Positions 1 to 8,577 of a stretch of 64,000 nucleotides of DNA are shown here, one piece after another. This stretch comes from Pseudomonas asgharzadehiana (GTDB taxonomy: Bacteria > Pseudomonadota > Gammaproteobacteria > Pseudomonadales > Pseudomonadaceae). The notes under the pieces are model-generated. The model was not told where the DNA came from. It ran no database searches and saw only the letters and a program-made list of their open reading frames with translations. Within the stretch, counting starts at the first letter, position 1. Each line of letters opens with the position of its first letter. A program made the translations under genes and the position numbers. The stretch spans positions 4,216,001 to 4,280,000 of the forward strand of contig NZ_CP077079.1 of assembly GCF_019139815.1 (NCBI RefSeq), read 5' to 3'.

Positions 1-3
1 AGA

Positions 4-330
4 ATGGGTTTATGGAAGACGTTGACAGCCGTCATCACGCTATCGATCAGCGCTGACGCTATGGCGTGGTACGTAGAGAATCCGGTCGAGAGAGCGCTGT
101 CCGCTACCACCCTGGTTCCCACTATGATCCTCGGCGGAACGACAGCGTTTACCGTTTATGGCCCATCAATGATGAAGAAAGCGAAGAGCGATGCGCTCGC
201 ATTTATAGGCTCTGATGGTGAGATCCGCGGCGCTCAGTTTGAGCAGGCGTCTCGCTACTATCGCGCCACCTACCCATCGCCATTGATGTCTGACATGCAA
301 CTGGCCCAGGCAATCGCAGCGCAGTACTGA
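4..330 (+). CDS. DUF2388-like small exported protein
   Basis: This 108-residue protein has a short hydrophobic N-terminus (about residues 5-20) that could be a signal peptide. Its C-terminal half carries the pattern I associate with the Pseudomonas DUF2388 family: an A-FIGSDGEIRGAQ segment at about residues 65-78 and an SDMQLAQAI segment close to the C-terminus. The function of that family is not known. The start codon lies three bases from the window edge, so its ribosome binding site and a possible longer N-terminus cannot be judged. No operon partner is visible on the same strand. The family assignment is by motif resemblance only. Confidence 0.7.
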   Translation: MGLWKTLTAVITLSISADAMAWYVENPVERALSATTLVPTMILGGTTAFTVYGPSMMKKAKSDALAFIGSDGEIRGAQFEQASRYYRATYPSPLMSDMQLAQAIAAQY

Positions 331-457
331 GTGGGGGCTTTCACGCCTGCGATTGCCTGGCCGAGACTCGCTCTCGCAGTTCCACACAACGCCGGCTATA
401 CGTGGCAGCCCACAAAATGACACGATAACGCCTCGTCTTCGTCAGCAGGAATACAGG

Positions 458-868
458 ATGTTCAGTCATATCACCGTAGGGACAAACGATCTCGATAGGG
501 CCGCTACCTTCTATGAAGCGGTACTGACTCCCCTGGGCCTTCGCCGTCGGGTTGTTAGCCCTGATGGAGGGCCACCTTCCGCATGCTGGGTTAACCCCGA
601 CCATCCCCTGCCTCGCTTCTATGTTTACTGCCCCTACAATCTTAAAAAGGCCGCCGCGGGAAATGGCAGCATGGTGGCTTTTGCCGCGCCACATCCGGAG
701 GCAGTCGATGCGGCCTATACCGCTGGCCTTCGCGCTGGAGGTATTGATGAGGGCAAGCCAGGACCGCGCCAACATTATGGAAGCGGATATTATGGCGCCT
801 ACCTGCGTGACCCAGATGGCAATAAAGTGCACATCGTGCATCGTGGCGATGTGCAGTTGCCCGTGTAG
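458..868 (+). CDS. VOC (glyoxalase/bleomycin resistance/dioxygenase fold) family protein
   Basis: A 136-residue protein that opens with MFSHITVGTNDLDRA, the usual first beta strand and helix of a vicinal-oxygen-chelate module, and ends with YLRDPDGNKVHIVHRGD, the typical closing strand with metal-ligand neighbourhood. A longer reading frame opens upstream at 353, but family homology begins at the ATG at 458. Members bind a divalent metal and include glyoxalase I, extradiol dioxygenases and antibiotic-binding proteins; the substrate cannot be told from sequence. It lies alone on the plus strand, converging on the cyclase-family gene to its right. Confidence 0.85.
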   Translation: MFSHITVGTNDLDRAATFYEAVLTPLGLRRRVVSPDGGPPSACWVNPDHPLPRFYVYCPYNLKKAAAGNGSMVAFAAPHPEAVDAAYTAGLRAGGIDEGKPGPRQHYGSGYYGAYLRDPDGNKVHIVHRGDVQLPV

Positions 869-1014
869 GCAACGCTCCAACGGGGGTTGTTTGAGGCACA
901 CCGATCACGGGCTGTTCTTTGCCTGCGGCCAGGGTTATAACGTGTTGGGCAAGTACCTTTATATCAACGCTTCAATCATGCTGAGGCAGGATTAAACTGC
1001 CCCAGCATAAATGA

Positions 1015-1971
1015 CTATTTGATCACAACCGGATTAACCGGCGACCCGGTCGCGCGGTGCACTTTGAGCGGTGCAGCCACATAAAGAAAAGTGTACTGCC
1101 CATCTTTAGCGCAACTTTCAGCCAGCGTCTCCAAGTTACAGATTTCCGTAAAGGCGATACCGAGATTACGCATCAAAGCGCAGTGCAGAGGCAGCGCCAC
1201 GCCTGATACGGGGTCTATCGTCACTTCATTGGCGATGGTATCGGTGACAAGGTTTGGAATTTCCTTATCATAAAACCATTGAACAAGTTCCTGCGAATAC
1301 GTAAGGCCTGGTTCGCAGAAACCGTCATAAAACGCTTCGCCCTGCTCATAGAACGCTTGAAGAAAGTTGGTTCTGATAATCAGGATATCGTGAGGCTCGA
1401 TTGAATGGCCCTGAGCCTCTGCGCACGCCTCAAGATCCCTATGAGTGAACGTCTCACCTTTATCCAGCATGCGCTTACCGCGATGCCGTGCCATATCCAG
1501 TAATACTCCGCGCCCGACGACTCCTCGTTCGCCGATAGGTGCGACACTGGCCTTGTCGAGGCCGCCCACTGTTGTTCGCGCGTCGTACCCGTTCCATATT
1601 TTTCCGCCGTACCAAAGGTGGCCAAGCGCATCATATTGCGTGGATCCTTGCAGGAACGCGTCGATCTTGTCATCCGCGTAGTGCAAGCCGCCCGGATAAC
1701 AAGGGCCATGATCATTGTCCCAACTCGACTCATCAAGAACCATCGTACGTTCTGCCGGGGTACGGCCTGGCCACACTGGATCGCCAGCAGGATCGCCGAT
1801 CATCCGTTGTAAGGTAAATACGCTTCCGGTCTTAATGTGCGCAACCCCGCGCATGACTTCCTGCGCAGTCAGGTAATTCAGAGAGCCAACTTCATCTTCC
1901 GCGCCCCATCTGCCCCAATTAGAAGGAGCATCGCCCAATAGTTCTTCCATAGTAGGAACTGAAGTCGTCAT
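1015..1971 (-). CDS. Cyclase-family metal hydrolase (kynurenine formamidase-like fold)
   Basis: A 318-residue protein of the cyclase superfamily (Pfam 04199). The family's metal-binding HxGTHxD-type region appears here in the variant form STQYDALGHLWYGG at about residues 110-124, as in the longer, poorly characterised branch of the family rather than in short bacterial KynB. Members hydrolyse cyclic or acyl amides or lactones. The start is supported by an AAGGA box six bases upstream. It is transcribed in the same direction as the permease, dehydrogenase and sigma-54 regulator genes to its right, with 151 bases between it and the permease, so it may be the last gene of that catabolic unit. 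The substrate is unknown. Confidence 0.85.
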   Translation of the reverse strand: MTTSVPTMEELLGDAPSNWGRWGAEDEVGSLNYLTAQEVMRGVAHIKTGSVFTLQRMIGDPAGDPVWPGRTPAERTMVLDESSWDNDHGPCYPGGLHYADDKIDAFLQGSTQYDALGHLWYGGKIWNGYDARTTVGGLDKASVAPIGERGVVGRGVLLDMARHRGKRMLDKGETFTHRDLEACAEAQGHSIEPHDILIIRTNFLQAFYEQGEAFYDGFCEPGLTYSQELVQWFYDKEIPNLVTDTIANEVTIDPVSGVALPLHCALMRNLGIAFTEICNLETLAESCAKDGQYTFLYVAAPLKVHRATGSPVNPVVIK

Positions 1972-2122
1972 AGTTTTTCCTTTTTAGTTGCAGTGGTTAT
2001 TAAGCGCACACCCGTGCGCCTTGCTTCCCTATCAATCAGAGCACACAAAAACCCAATAAAGCGCTCGCTTAATGACGACACGTTTTTAAATGGATGTTCA
2101 TGTCAGTGAGCGGCTACGCCTA

Positions 2123-3556
2123 TCATTCAACTATAGGTTCTTCTAATCCCCGCTTAACAGCCGTGGCCGACTCAGCATCTTTAACAGGCGCAGCCTTCAG
2201 GTCCTTGGTAAATATCCCATCCACCTCTCCCTTGAAGAAATTTTTGCCATAGATCAGCAAGCACAACACAACGCCAATCCCGAATGCCCAGCTCGCGCCT
2301 TTGATCGCCAGTACCGCGCCGATCACGCCGGCGATACCCAGGTCGCGCTGGCTTTTGGCTTCAAGAATGCCCAGGCGCACGCTCACGTAACCCTGGATCA
2401 GTAACGTCAGCGACAGGGCAACGCCGAGAATCGGCTGTACCAATGTCACGACCGGCAACAGCAGCAGACCGCTGTTGGTGCCCCAGCGGAACGACCCGAC
2501 GCCGCCGATGATTGACTGCATCGCTTTCGGCCCACCTTTGAAACGCTCGATTACCACCACCAGCATCGCCGCCCATTTCGGGCCGCACATGGCGACGTCC
2601 GGGCCGAAGATGCTCATGAACGCGTTACGCGCACCGAAGATCAGGTGGGCGCGGTCGGCGTTGTAGTCGACGACTTCGTCAGTGCGGACGGTTTCTGCTT
2701 CGTCGAGAAGCGACTTCGCGCTGAGGACGTCACCGAAAACGATGATGTACGCCGCAAGCATGGTCGGCAGCGCGCAGATGAACATCGACAGTGGCGGCAT
2801 GCCCAGGCCGAATACCGTGTAGTTGTTCCATAGGCCGGCGAAATCCGGTTGGCTGATGCCCCACTGGAGGGTTGGCCATGGCGCTTCCCCGAACAACGGG
2901 GCAAGCACTACGGCCAACAGCACGATCGGCAAGATGCCGAGCTTGGCGAAGTTCCACCAGAAACGGTTGCGTTGCTTGAGCTCATTGAAGTGCTGGGAAA
3001 AGATCAAATAGAAGGCGATGCCGACCGCAATGGAAATGGTCCAGGGCAGCACATTGAACTTACCGCCGACCTGGAACACCGCGATCACTGCACTCAAGCC
3101 GGCGCCGACGATAATCCCGGACTTGATCGCCGAGGGCACGTATTCCACCACCTTTTTCGCCATTCCGGTCGCGCCCAGGGCGATTGAAAAAATCCCCAGC
3201 ATCAACTGAAAGGCAATCAACGCGTGGACACGCTCCGGGCCCATTGGAAACTGCGCACAGTACGCCATCAACAACGGCACTGCCGGGGTGATCCAGCCCG
3301 GCACGGTCGGGTCGCCGAGCAGATGGTGTGCGAGATACAGCAGGCCGTTGAGCATCACGACGGCAAGCGCGACCTCGAAGGGCATGCCGAGCAGTTCGGT
3401 CATCAGCGGAATCGCAGCCAGGTCCACGGCGCACATCAGCAAGCCCTGGAGATAATCTGGAAGCTCGATCTTGTAGTGGATAAACGGCAGCCGGACCTTG
3501 AAAGGGCCCAGCGGGATGTACGGGCTTTCGCTCCGTTGCGCAGGAGTGTCAGACAT
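2123..3556 (-). CDS. SLC23/NCS2-like permease
   Basis: A 477-residue polytopic inner-membrane protein with about 12 hydrophobic segments, resembling the xanthine/uracil/ascorbate (SLC23, NCS2) permeases in overall layout. The canonical NCS2 QH motif near TM1 is not obvious, so the transported compound need not be a nucleobase. The start at 3556 (MSDTPAQ) is preferred over an in-frame codon at 3610 because an AGGTGA box stands just upstream and the extra residues look like non-coding translation. It lies 75 bases downstream of the dehydrogenase gene and very likely shares its transcript. Context suggests uptake of the compound that the neighbouring enzymes oxidise or hydrolyse. Confidence 0.8.
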   Translation of the reverse strand: MSDTPAQRSESPYIPLGPFKVRLPFIHYKIELPDYLQGLLMCAVDLAAIPLMTELLGMPFEVALAVVMLNGLLYLAHHLLGDPTVPGWITPAVPLLMAYCAQFPMGPERVHALIAFQLMLGIFSIALGATGMAKKVVEYVPSAIKSGIIVGAGLSAVIAVFQVGGKFNVLPWTISIAVGIAFYLIFSQHFNELKQRNRFWWNFAKLGILPIVLLAVVLAPLFGEAPWPTLQWGISQPDFAGLWNNYTVFGLGMPPLSMFICALPTMLAAYIIVFGDVLSAKSLLDEAETVRTDEVVDYNADRAHLIFGARNAFMSIFGPDVAMCGPKWAAMLVVVIERFKGGPKAMQSIIGGVGSFRWGTNSGLLLLPVVTLVQPILGVALSLTLLIQGYVSVRLGILEAKSQRDLGIAGVIGAVLAIKGASWAFGIGVVLCLLIYGKNFFKGEVDGIFTKDLKAAPVKDAESATAVKRGLEEPIVE

Positions 3557-3631
3557 TCGGTTCACCTGTTTTATTGGTTTTGTAATGGCGGGCGCACGCT
3601 CCGGCGGCACCGGAATCGTGGCTTTTTCGGA

Positions 3632-4780
3632 TCAATACGCAGCGCGGTAGATCTTCTCGATATCGGCGGCGCTGAGCTTGCGCGGGTTGTTGCGCATCAG
3701 GCGGTCGATCTTGCTGGCCTCTTGCGCCATCGCCGGGATGGCATCCTCGGGCACGTTGAAAGTGCGCAGGCCGGACGGGATGTCAACGGCGGCACATAGA
3801 TCAGCCATGGCTTTGACAGCCTGGTCTGCCGCCTCGTTGTCGTTCAGGTTCGCCACGCGCACGCCCATGGCTTCGGCGATGTCGCGAAAACGCTCGACGC
3901 AGGCGGTCTTGTTCCACTCCATCACGTACGGCAGCAGCAAGGCGTTACTGACACCATGGGCAATGTTGAATCTCCCGCCCAGCGGGTATGCCAGCGCATG
4001 CACCGCCCCTACCCCGGCATTGCCGAACGCCATGCCGGCCATCAGGCTGGCGGTGGCCATGTCTTCCCGAGCCCGCAGGTTGGTTGGATTGGCATAAGCC
4101 TTCGGCAGCGCCTTGGTGATCAGCTTGATCGCGCCCAGGGCGATGGCATCGGTGATGGGCGAAGCGTTCACCGAAATATACGACTCGACCGCATGCACCA
4201 GCGCATCGACACCACTGGCCGCCGTCACACCGCGGGGACAGGTCAATGTCATCGCCGGACTGACCAAGGCCACGTCGGGCAGCAGGTAGTCGCTGACGAT
4301 GCCTTTCTTCAACTGCGCTTGCTTGTCGGAAAAAATGGCGACGTTGGTCACTTCCGAGCCTGTCCCGGCGGTCGTCGGGATGGCAATCAACACAGGGCCT
4401 TTGCGTTTCACCAGGTCGACACCGAACAGTTCGCTCAGCGGACCTGCATGCCCGGCATACGCCGCGACGCCCTTGGCGATATCGATGGCACTGCCGCCAC
4501 CCACCGCAATCAATCCGTCGTGGCCACCCTCGCGATAAGCGCGGGTGCACGCCTCGACGATGGCCACTTCAGGTTCCGGTTCGACCTGATCGAAAATGCC
4601 GTAACGGCGATCGCCGAGTTGCGCCAGGGCCAGGCCAACGGTGCCGGAGTTCACTAGGATGACGTCTGTGACGATCAGCGGATTCTTGACCTCAAGGCGC
4701 GTCAGTTCCGCGCAAAGCTGTTCGACAGCACCAGGTCCGGTAATCAATTTATTAGCGATTTTGAAAGCAGAGATATTCAT
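3632..4780 (-). CDS. Iron-containing alcohol dehydrogenase
   Basis: A 382-residue group III (Fe-type) NAD(P)-dependent alcohol dehydrogenase, full length for the family. It shows the nucleotide-binding GGGSAIDIAKG segment (about residue 95), PTTAGTGSEVT (about 137), and the metal-ligand segments HAVESYIS and HALAYPLGGRFNIAHG. It oxidises alcohols or reduces aldehydes or ketones, probably in the cytoplasm; the substrate is not predictable. It is the first gene after a sigma-54-type promoter at 4831-4846 and lies directly downstream of a sigma-54 activator gene, so it is probably the first gene of the regulated operon. Confidence 0.92.
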   Translation of the reverse strand: MNISAFKIANKLITGPGAVEQLCAELTRLEVKNPLIVTDVILVNSGTVGLALAQLGDRRYGIFDQVEPEPEVAIVEACTRAYREGGHDGLIAVGGGSAIDIAKGVAAYAGHAGPLSELFGVDLVKRKGPVLIAIPTTAGTGSEVTNVAIFSDKQAQLKKGIVSDYLLPDVALVSPAMTLTCPRGVTAASGVDALVHAVESYISVNASPITDAIALGAIKLITKALPKAYANPTNLRAREDMATASLMAGMAFGNAGVGAVHALAYPLGGRFNIAHGVSNALLLPYVMEWNKTACVERFRDIAEAMGVRVANLNDNEAADQAVKAMADLCAAVDIPSGLRTFNVPEDAIPAMAQEASKIDRLMRNNPRKLSAADIEKIYRAAY

Positions 4781-4830
4781 CGGGCTCGTCCAGTTGATGT
4801 TGTTTTATTGGAAGACGTGCCACAGGAGAT

Positions 4831-4846
4831 AGCGAAAGGCGTGCCA
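4831..4846 (-). promoter_or_regulatory. Sigma-54 (-24/-12) promoter for the dehydrogenase-permease unit
   Basis: Read on the minus strand this is TGGCACG-N4-TCGCT, one base from the RpoN consensus TGGCACG-N4-TTGCW, with GG and GC exactly ten bases apart. It ends 50 bases before the dehydrogenase start codon. A gene for a sigma-54 activator lies immediately upstream, which makes a chance match less likely. A second TGGCACG nearby (about 4816-4822) lacks the GC at -12. Confidence 0.75.
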
Positions 4847-4922
4847 ATACCCGCAAAGCCCCTGCGGCATGGGGCTCTGCGCGACTCGCACGAAAACAGG
4901 AGGGCTTTTTTGGGTCAGTGCC

Positions 4923-4968
4923 GATTAGTTTTCTGATCGATTTATCCGGAGCCGATCAGAATCCTAAT
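4923..4968. promoter_or_regulatory. Nested inverted repeat, candidate activator binding site
   Basis: Two nested inverted repeats: GATTAG (4923-4928) with CTAATC (4963-4968), and inside them TCTGATCG (4932-4939) with CGATCAGA (4953-4960). They sit about 85-120 bases upstream of the sigma-54 promoter, where enhancer-type sites are usual, and overlap the stop codon of the activator gene. The same structure could instead act as a transcription terminator for that gene, although no long T-run follows. Confidence 0.5.
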
Positions 4969-6337
4969 CAGACTGTTCCCAGCGTTTCATTTTCTGCACC
5001 ACGGTAGCTTGGCTCACCCCCAGTGCCTTGGCCGCAAGGCGCGTGGTCTTGTGCGCAAGCAACGCGGCACGAATCGCACTGCGCTCGGCATTTTCCAACA
5101 CCTTGCGCAGCGGCAAGCCTGCGTCCGAGGTGCTGGGTGGATTGAGGTCGAGGATCTCTTCCGGCATATCGAGCGGCTCGACAGTCCCGGTCTGATTGGT
5201 CACCACCAACCGCTCGACAAGGTTGATCAACTCGCGGATGTTGCCGGGCCAGTCGTAGTCGCACATCAAGTCTAGGGCCTCGAGACTCCATTGGACTTGG
5301 CGTTCGTAACGAGCATTGAACCGGTCGAGGTAGTAATGCAGCAGCGGCGCGATTTCCTCCCGACGTTCACGCAGTGCCGGAATGTGGATCGGCACCACGT
5401 TGAGCCGGTAATACAAGTCCGCCCGAAAACGCCCCTGCGCCACCTGCTGTTTGAGGTCATGGTGGGTGGCGCTGATGATGCGTACATCGACCTCCTTCAG
5501 CTCCAGGCCCCCAACAGGAATGAAGCGGTTCTCTTCGATCACCTTGAGCAACTTGACCTGCACCGGCAATGGCAAATCACCTATCTCGTCTAGAAACAAT
5601 GTGCCGTGATGCGCCAGCTCCAGTAGGCCACGCTTGCCTTTTGGACCTGCGCCGGTGAACGCTCCGGGAGCGTAGCCAAACAGCTCGGCTTCGATCAGGT
5701 TCTCGGGCAGCGCACCGCAGTTGAGCGCGAGAAAGGGTTCGCTGGCACGCGGGCTGGCGTTGTGAATGAATTGCGCAACGAGGGTCTTGCCGACGCCGGT
5801 TTCACCTTGGAGCAACACCTTGACCGAGCTGCTGGCAACCTGGCGGGCCAGCGAGAGAACGCGACCGGACATTTCCTGATTGGCCATCAGGGGAGAAAGC
5901 AGGAGGTTGTCTCGTTGGCCGGCATGAAGTTTGGCGGTGCTGTTGCGCAGTTGTTTAAGCTGTTGCAGTTCATCACGCTCATGCTTCATGCGCAGCAGTT
6001 CCGTCATGTCGCGCACGGTACTGACCACGTATGAAATCCGCCTTCCAGCGTCAAGAATCGGCGTGGCGCTAACGAGCAATTTCTTGCCCTGGCTCAGGCT
6101 CTGCATGACCGACACCGGCCGCCCGCCCTGCAATACCCGCAAGGTGGCCGATTGCGAGATGACACCCTCCTTCACCAGCTCCTGCATGGATCGGCCGACG
6201 AGATCCGCACCGCTGAGCCCGGTCAGACGTTCATAGGCTTGATTGACCTTCAGCGTCTTGCCGTCGCCATCCGTAATGTAGACGCCGTCATGTAAAGCGT
6301 TGAGCAGTTCTTCGAAACTGGTGTCGTTGAGATTCAC
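4964..6337 (-). CDS. Sigma-54-dependent PAS/AAA+/HTH transcriptional activator
   Basis: A 457-residue enhancer-binding protein. Residues about 6-115 form a PAS domain, about 115-135 a likely coiled linker, and about 150-385 an AAA+ domain with Walker A GETGVGKT (178-185), the sigma-54-contacting GAFTGA loop (225-230) and Walker B GTLFLDEI (245-252). The C-terminus (about 425-452) is a TyrR/PspF-like helix-turn-helix containing LAAKALGVSQATVVQKM. There is no phosphoacceptor receiver domain, so the signal is probably a small ligand or redox state sensed by PAS. The start is a GTG preceded by AAGGAACGG. It lies 183 bases upstream of the dehydrogenase and most likely activates that operon. Confidence 0.92.
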   Translation of the reverse strand: MNLNDTSFEELLNALHDGVYITDGDGKTLKVNQAYERLTGLSGADLVGRSMQELVKEGVISQSATLRVLQGGRPVSVMQSLSQGKKLLVSATPILDAGRRISYVVSTVRDMTELLRMKHERDELQQLKQLRNSTAKLHAGQRDNLLLSPLMANQEMSGRVLSLARQVASSSVKVLLQGETGVGKTLVAQFIHNASPRASEPFLALNCGALPENLIEAELFGYAPGAFTGAGPKGKRGLLELAHHGTLFLDEIGDLPLPVQVKLLKVIEENRFIPVGGLELKEVDVRIISATHHDLKQQVAQGRFRADLYYRLNVVPIHIPALRERREEIAPLLHYYLDRFNARYERQVQWSLEALDLMCDYDWPGNIRELINLVERLVVTNQTGTVEPLDMPEEILDLNPPSTSDAGLPLRKVLENAERSAIRAALLAHKTTRLAAKALGVSQATVVQKMKRWEQSD

Positions 6338-6575
6338 CGGGGTCCGTTCCTTCGAGTGGGCGCTGCTTTCAGAAGAGTTTTTTGGGTGGGCCCGCTATTC
6401 GCTAACCTCTGGAGAGGCGTACGCTCACCGTGCACAGCTAGCTTTCAGTTTGACAGCAAGTAGCTAAGTAGACAGTGGACGAATGCGGTGCCAAATTCGG
6501 AGCCAACTACACTTACACGCAGCGCTACCAAGATCCAAGATATCCGTGGGTGTAATTGTGGGGGTATTTTTCAAG

Positions 6576-6669
6576 CATGAAAAAGCCCAACCGTTACCGA
6601 TTGGGCTAAGTCATTGAATAATATGGTCGGGACGGAGTGATTCGAACACTCGACCCCTAGCACCCCATG
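6576..6669. repeat. Left att-like direct repeat (displaced tRNA-Pro 3' half plus terminator)
   Basis: This 94-base block matches 9750-9843. Positions 6600-6669 are a perfect 70-base copy of 9774-9843; the remaining differences are in the terminator loop. On the minus strand it contains tRNA-Pro from the anticodon loop to CCA (6669 down to 6624) and the following hairpin (6584-6607). Similarity stops abruptly in the anticodon loop at 6669, as expected for the crossover point of a tyrosine integrase. Confidence 0.88.
6624..6669 (-). pseudogene. tRNA-Pro 3' fragment
   Basis: The 46 bases match the intact tRNA-Pro(GGG) at 9798-9843 exactly, from the CCA end through the T arm and variable loop to the anticodon loop, then diverge. 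The 5' acceptor strand, D arm and 5' anticodon stem are missing, so no tRNA can form. It is best read as the tail displaced by integration. Confidence 0.88.
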
Positions 6670-7080
6670 GGTTTAAGAGCGGTTCGTCGGGCAACCTGGC
6701 GACACGTAAAAACGCGGACTAGTCTATATAAAACATAGGCTTAGGTGATTTTTTGATGTGCAGTGAAGAAGATCAACTTGCGCATCGCACACCTCCGATC
6801 GACAGACACAGATGCGAACTGAACGGCCACAGAAGGTGGGCGAAAAGCACATCTGCCATCAGCGTTTATACGACGGTGCTGCCAGGGGTTCCAGCGAACC
6901 AACATTGAGTTACAAAATTGGTGACGGGCGCTACAAATTCAGTGTGAGATCGCTCACACCTTCAACGTCAACCCGCCCCCAGCACCCGCGTCAAGGGTTA
7001 CGCAATAGCCATGTACGTCTTCTACCTTGGCCTGATTGGGTAATTTCAGCCAATCAATGACTTCCTTGTCGAGGCCCCTT

Positions 7081-8577
7081 ATGTCGCTTACTCACACCGC
7101 CTGCGTCTTCCTGTATTTCCTGTTGCTCGGCACTGTCTGGCCCAGCCACGCCAGAGACCTGGCCGAGGGACTTACGGAACAGTCACCTTCCGTGGCACTT
7201 GAAAATAAGAACCAACGGTACCCGCAATGGACCGGCATCGGCTCACTGAAAAACGCCTTAGGCCAGACCTGCAATGCCGTTCTGCTCGACACGCTCAATC
7301 GCCAGGGTAAGGCCGTCGGCCCGGCTTATGTGCTGACCGCCGGGCATTGTGTGTTCTACAGCTACGGTACGGCGCGCGTGCGCCAGGCATTCACCGCCGA
7401 GGTGACCTTCAATTACTTTCATGACACGCCCGAACAGCGCGCCACTTACGCCGTCAAGACAGCACATTGGAGCAGCATGGCGGGCACTGACCTGGCCGTG
7501 CTCGAACTGGATACATCTCTGGGCGTGCTGGTGGCCGGTGCGATCATGCCACTCAAGCTGGCCTCCCAGCGGCAGACGTCGAATCGAGAAGTGATCAACG
7601 TGGGAGCGCCGACCGGTTTTCTGAAAAAGGGCCTGCGCATGAGCGCCTGCGTGGAGTCGACCCTCAACAGTTTTGCCGAGCATCCTGGCGTGTTCCCCAG
7701 CGCCTTGCGCAACCGCTGCAACGGTCTGCGCCCAGGCAGCTCCGGCAGTCCGATGCTGGACCGGAACACCAATGAAATCACCAGCATCATCAGCAAGGTC
7801 GCGTCTGCCATTCAGAAAGACATTCTCAACAGTTGCCAGAACAACTCTGCATGCGAAGCCGCGAAATTCAACTACAGCTATCCCGCCAACGACTTGTACT
7901 ACTGCTTTGTAGACGGTGTTTTCCGTAACGACACCCCGACCTGCCAGCTCAAGGCGGTTGACATCACGCTGGACGAGCCGTGGAACCTGAAACCCTATGT
8001 GCATTTACAACGTGACGACGCCGACCAGGTTACCCGTCCGACCTGGAACCTGAGGTTTTCGATCCAGGAACCGTTCTACCGATTCAAGGCCGTGAATGAC
8101 GTCAGTGAGTGCGCACGCACGCAGGGCTACCAAGTGGCTGCCGCCTCTGACGAGGCCTATATCAACCAGCCCATTGGACCAGTGCTGGGGCCGCATGTGC
8201 TATGCATACTCGGGGTGCAAAAGGCCGAGCAGCCGCTGACCGAAGCGCTGCTGCGCAATGTGTTCACCCATTCGGTGTTCCTGACCAACCCGGCACCTGC
8301 ACCACAGCTCAAGCACCGCTATCACATCGCCTGGGAAACCCAGCACAACGGTTTTAGCCAGCATTACTACTACAGCGTGAACGCGTCGATCAGCACCACC
8401 TGTGGCGATATTGACGACGATCGCTACGCCCTGGCCATGGACGGCATTTTCCTTGATATAGCAGAGCTGCCAATCGCGCTATGCAGCTATGCACGCAACA
8501 ACGCTGGGCAACCGTCGGCCATTCGCACAGACGTGATCACAGGCGCAACGGTTCGCTCGCAGCGTCAGGCCAGGTGA
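7081..8577 (+). CDS. Secreted trypsin-like serine protease
   Basis: A 498-residue protein with an N-terminal signal peptide (hydrophobic core about residues 5-18, likely cleavage after PSHA). The first 240 residues have a chymotrypsin-fold triad: His in VLTAGHCVF (about residue 89), Asp in GTDLAVLEL (about 137) and Ser in GSSGSP (about 221). The remaining 250 residues match nothing I recognise and are rich in paired cysteines, suggesting a periplasmic or extracellular location. The start at 7081 is chosen over 7036 because of a GAGG box six bases upstream. It is the only intact gene in the tRNA-Pro island, so probably acquired cargo. The target is unknown. Confidence 0.85.
   Translation: MSLTHTACVFLYFLLLGTVWPSHARDLAEGLTEQSPSVALENKNQRYPQWTGIGSLKNALGQTCNAVLLDTLNRQGKAVGPAYVLTAGHCVFYSYGTARVRQAFTAEVTFNYFHDTPEQRATYAVKTAHWSSMAGTDLAVLELDTSLGVLVAGAIMPLKLASQRQTSNREVINVGAPTGFLKKGLRMSACVESTLNSFAEHPGVFPSALRNRCNGLRPGSSGSPMLDRNTNEITSIISKVASAIQKDILNSCQNNSACEAAKFNYSYPANDLYYCFVDGVFRNDTPTCQLKAVDITLDEPWNLKPYVHLQRDDADQVTRPTWNLRFSIQEPFYRFKAVNDVSECARTQGYQVAAASDEAYINQPIGPVLGPHVLCILGVQKAEQPLTEALLRNVFTHSVFLTNPAPAPQLKHRYHIAWETQHNGFSQHYYYSVNASISTTCGDIDDDRYALAMDGIFLDIAELPIALCSYARNNAGQPSAIRTDVITGATVRSQRQAR

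Larger units (their letters stand above)
6338..7080. other. Intergenic stretch, no gene recognised
   Basis: Apart from the att-like repeat and tRNA fragment (6576-6669), I see no supportable coding sequence here. The reading frame at 6812-7060 has no family resemblance and no convincing ribosome binding site. The promoter of the protease gene is presumably in the right part, but I cannot place it. Confidence 0.5.

Noticed and set aside
4810..4826. Second TGGCACG element near the dehydrogenase start as another sigma-54 promoter
   Set aside because: The required GC ten bases from the GG is absent (CCAA instead).
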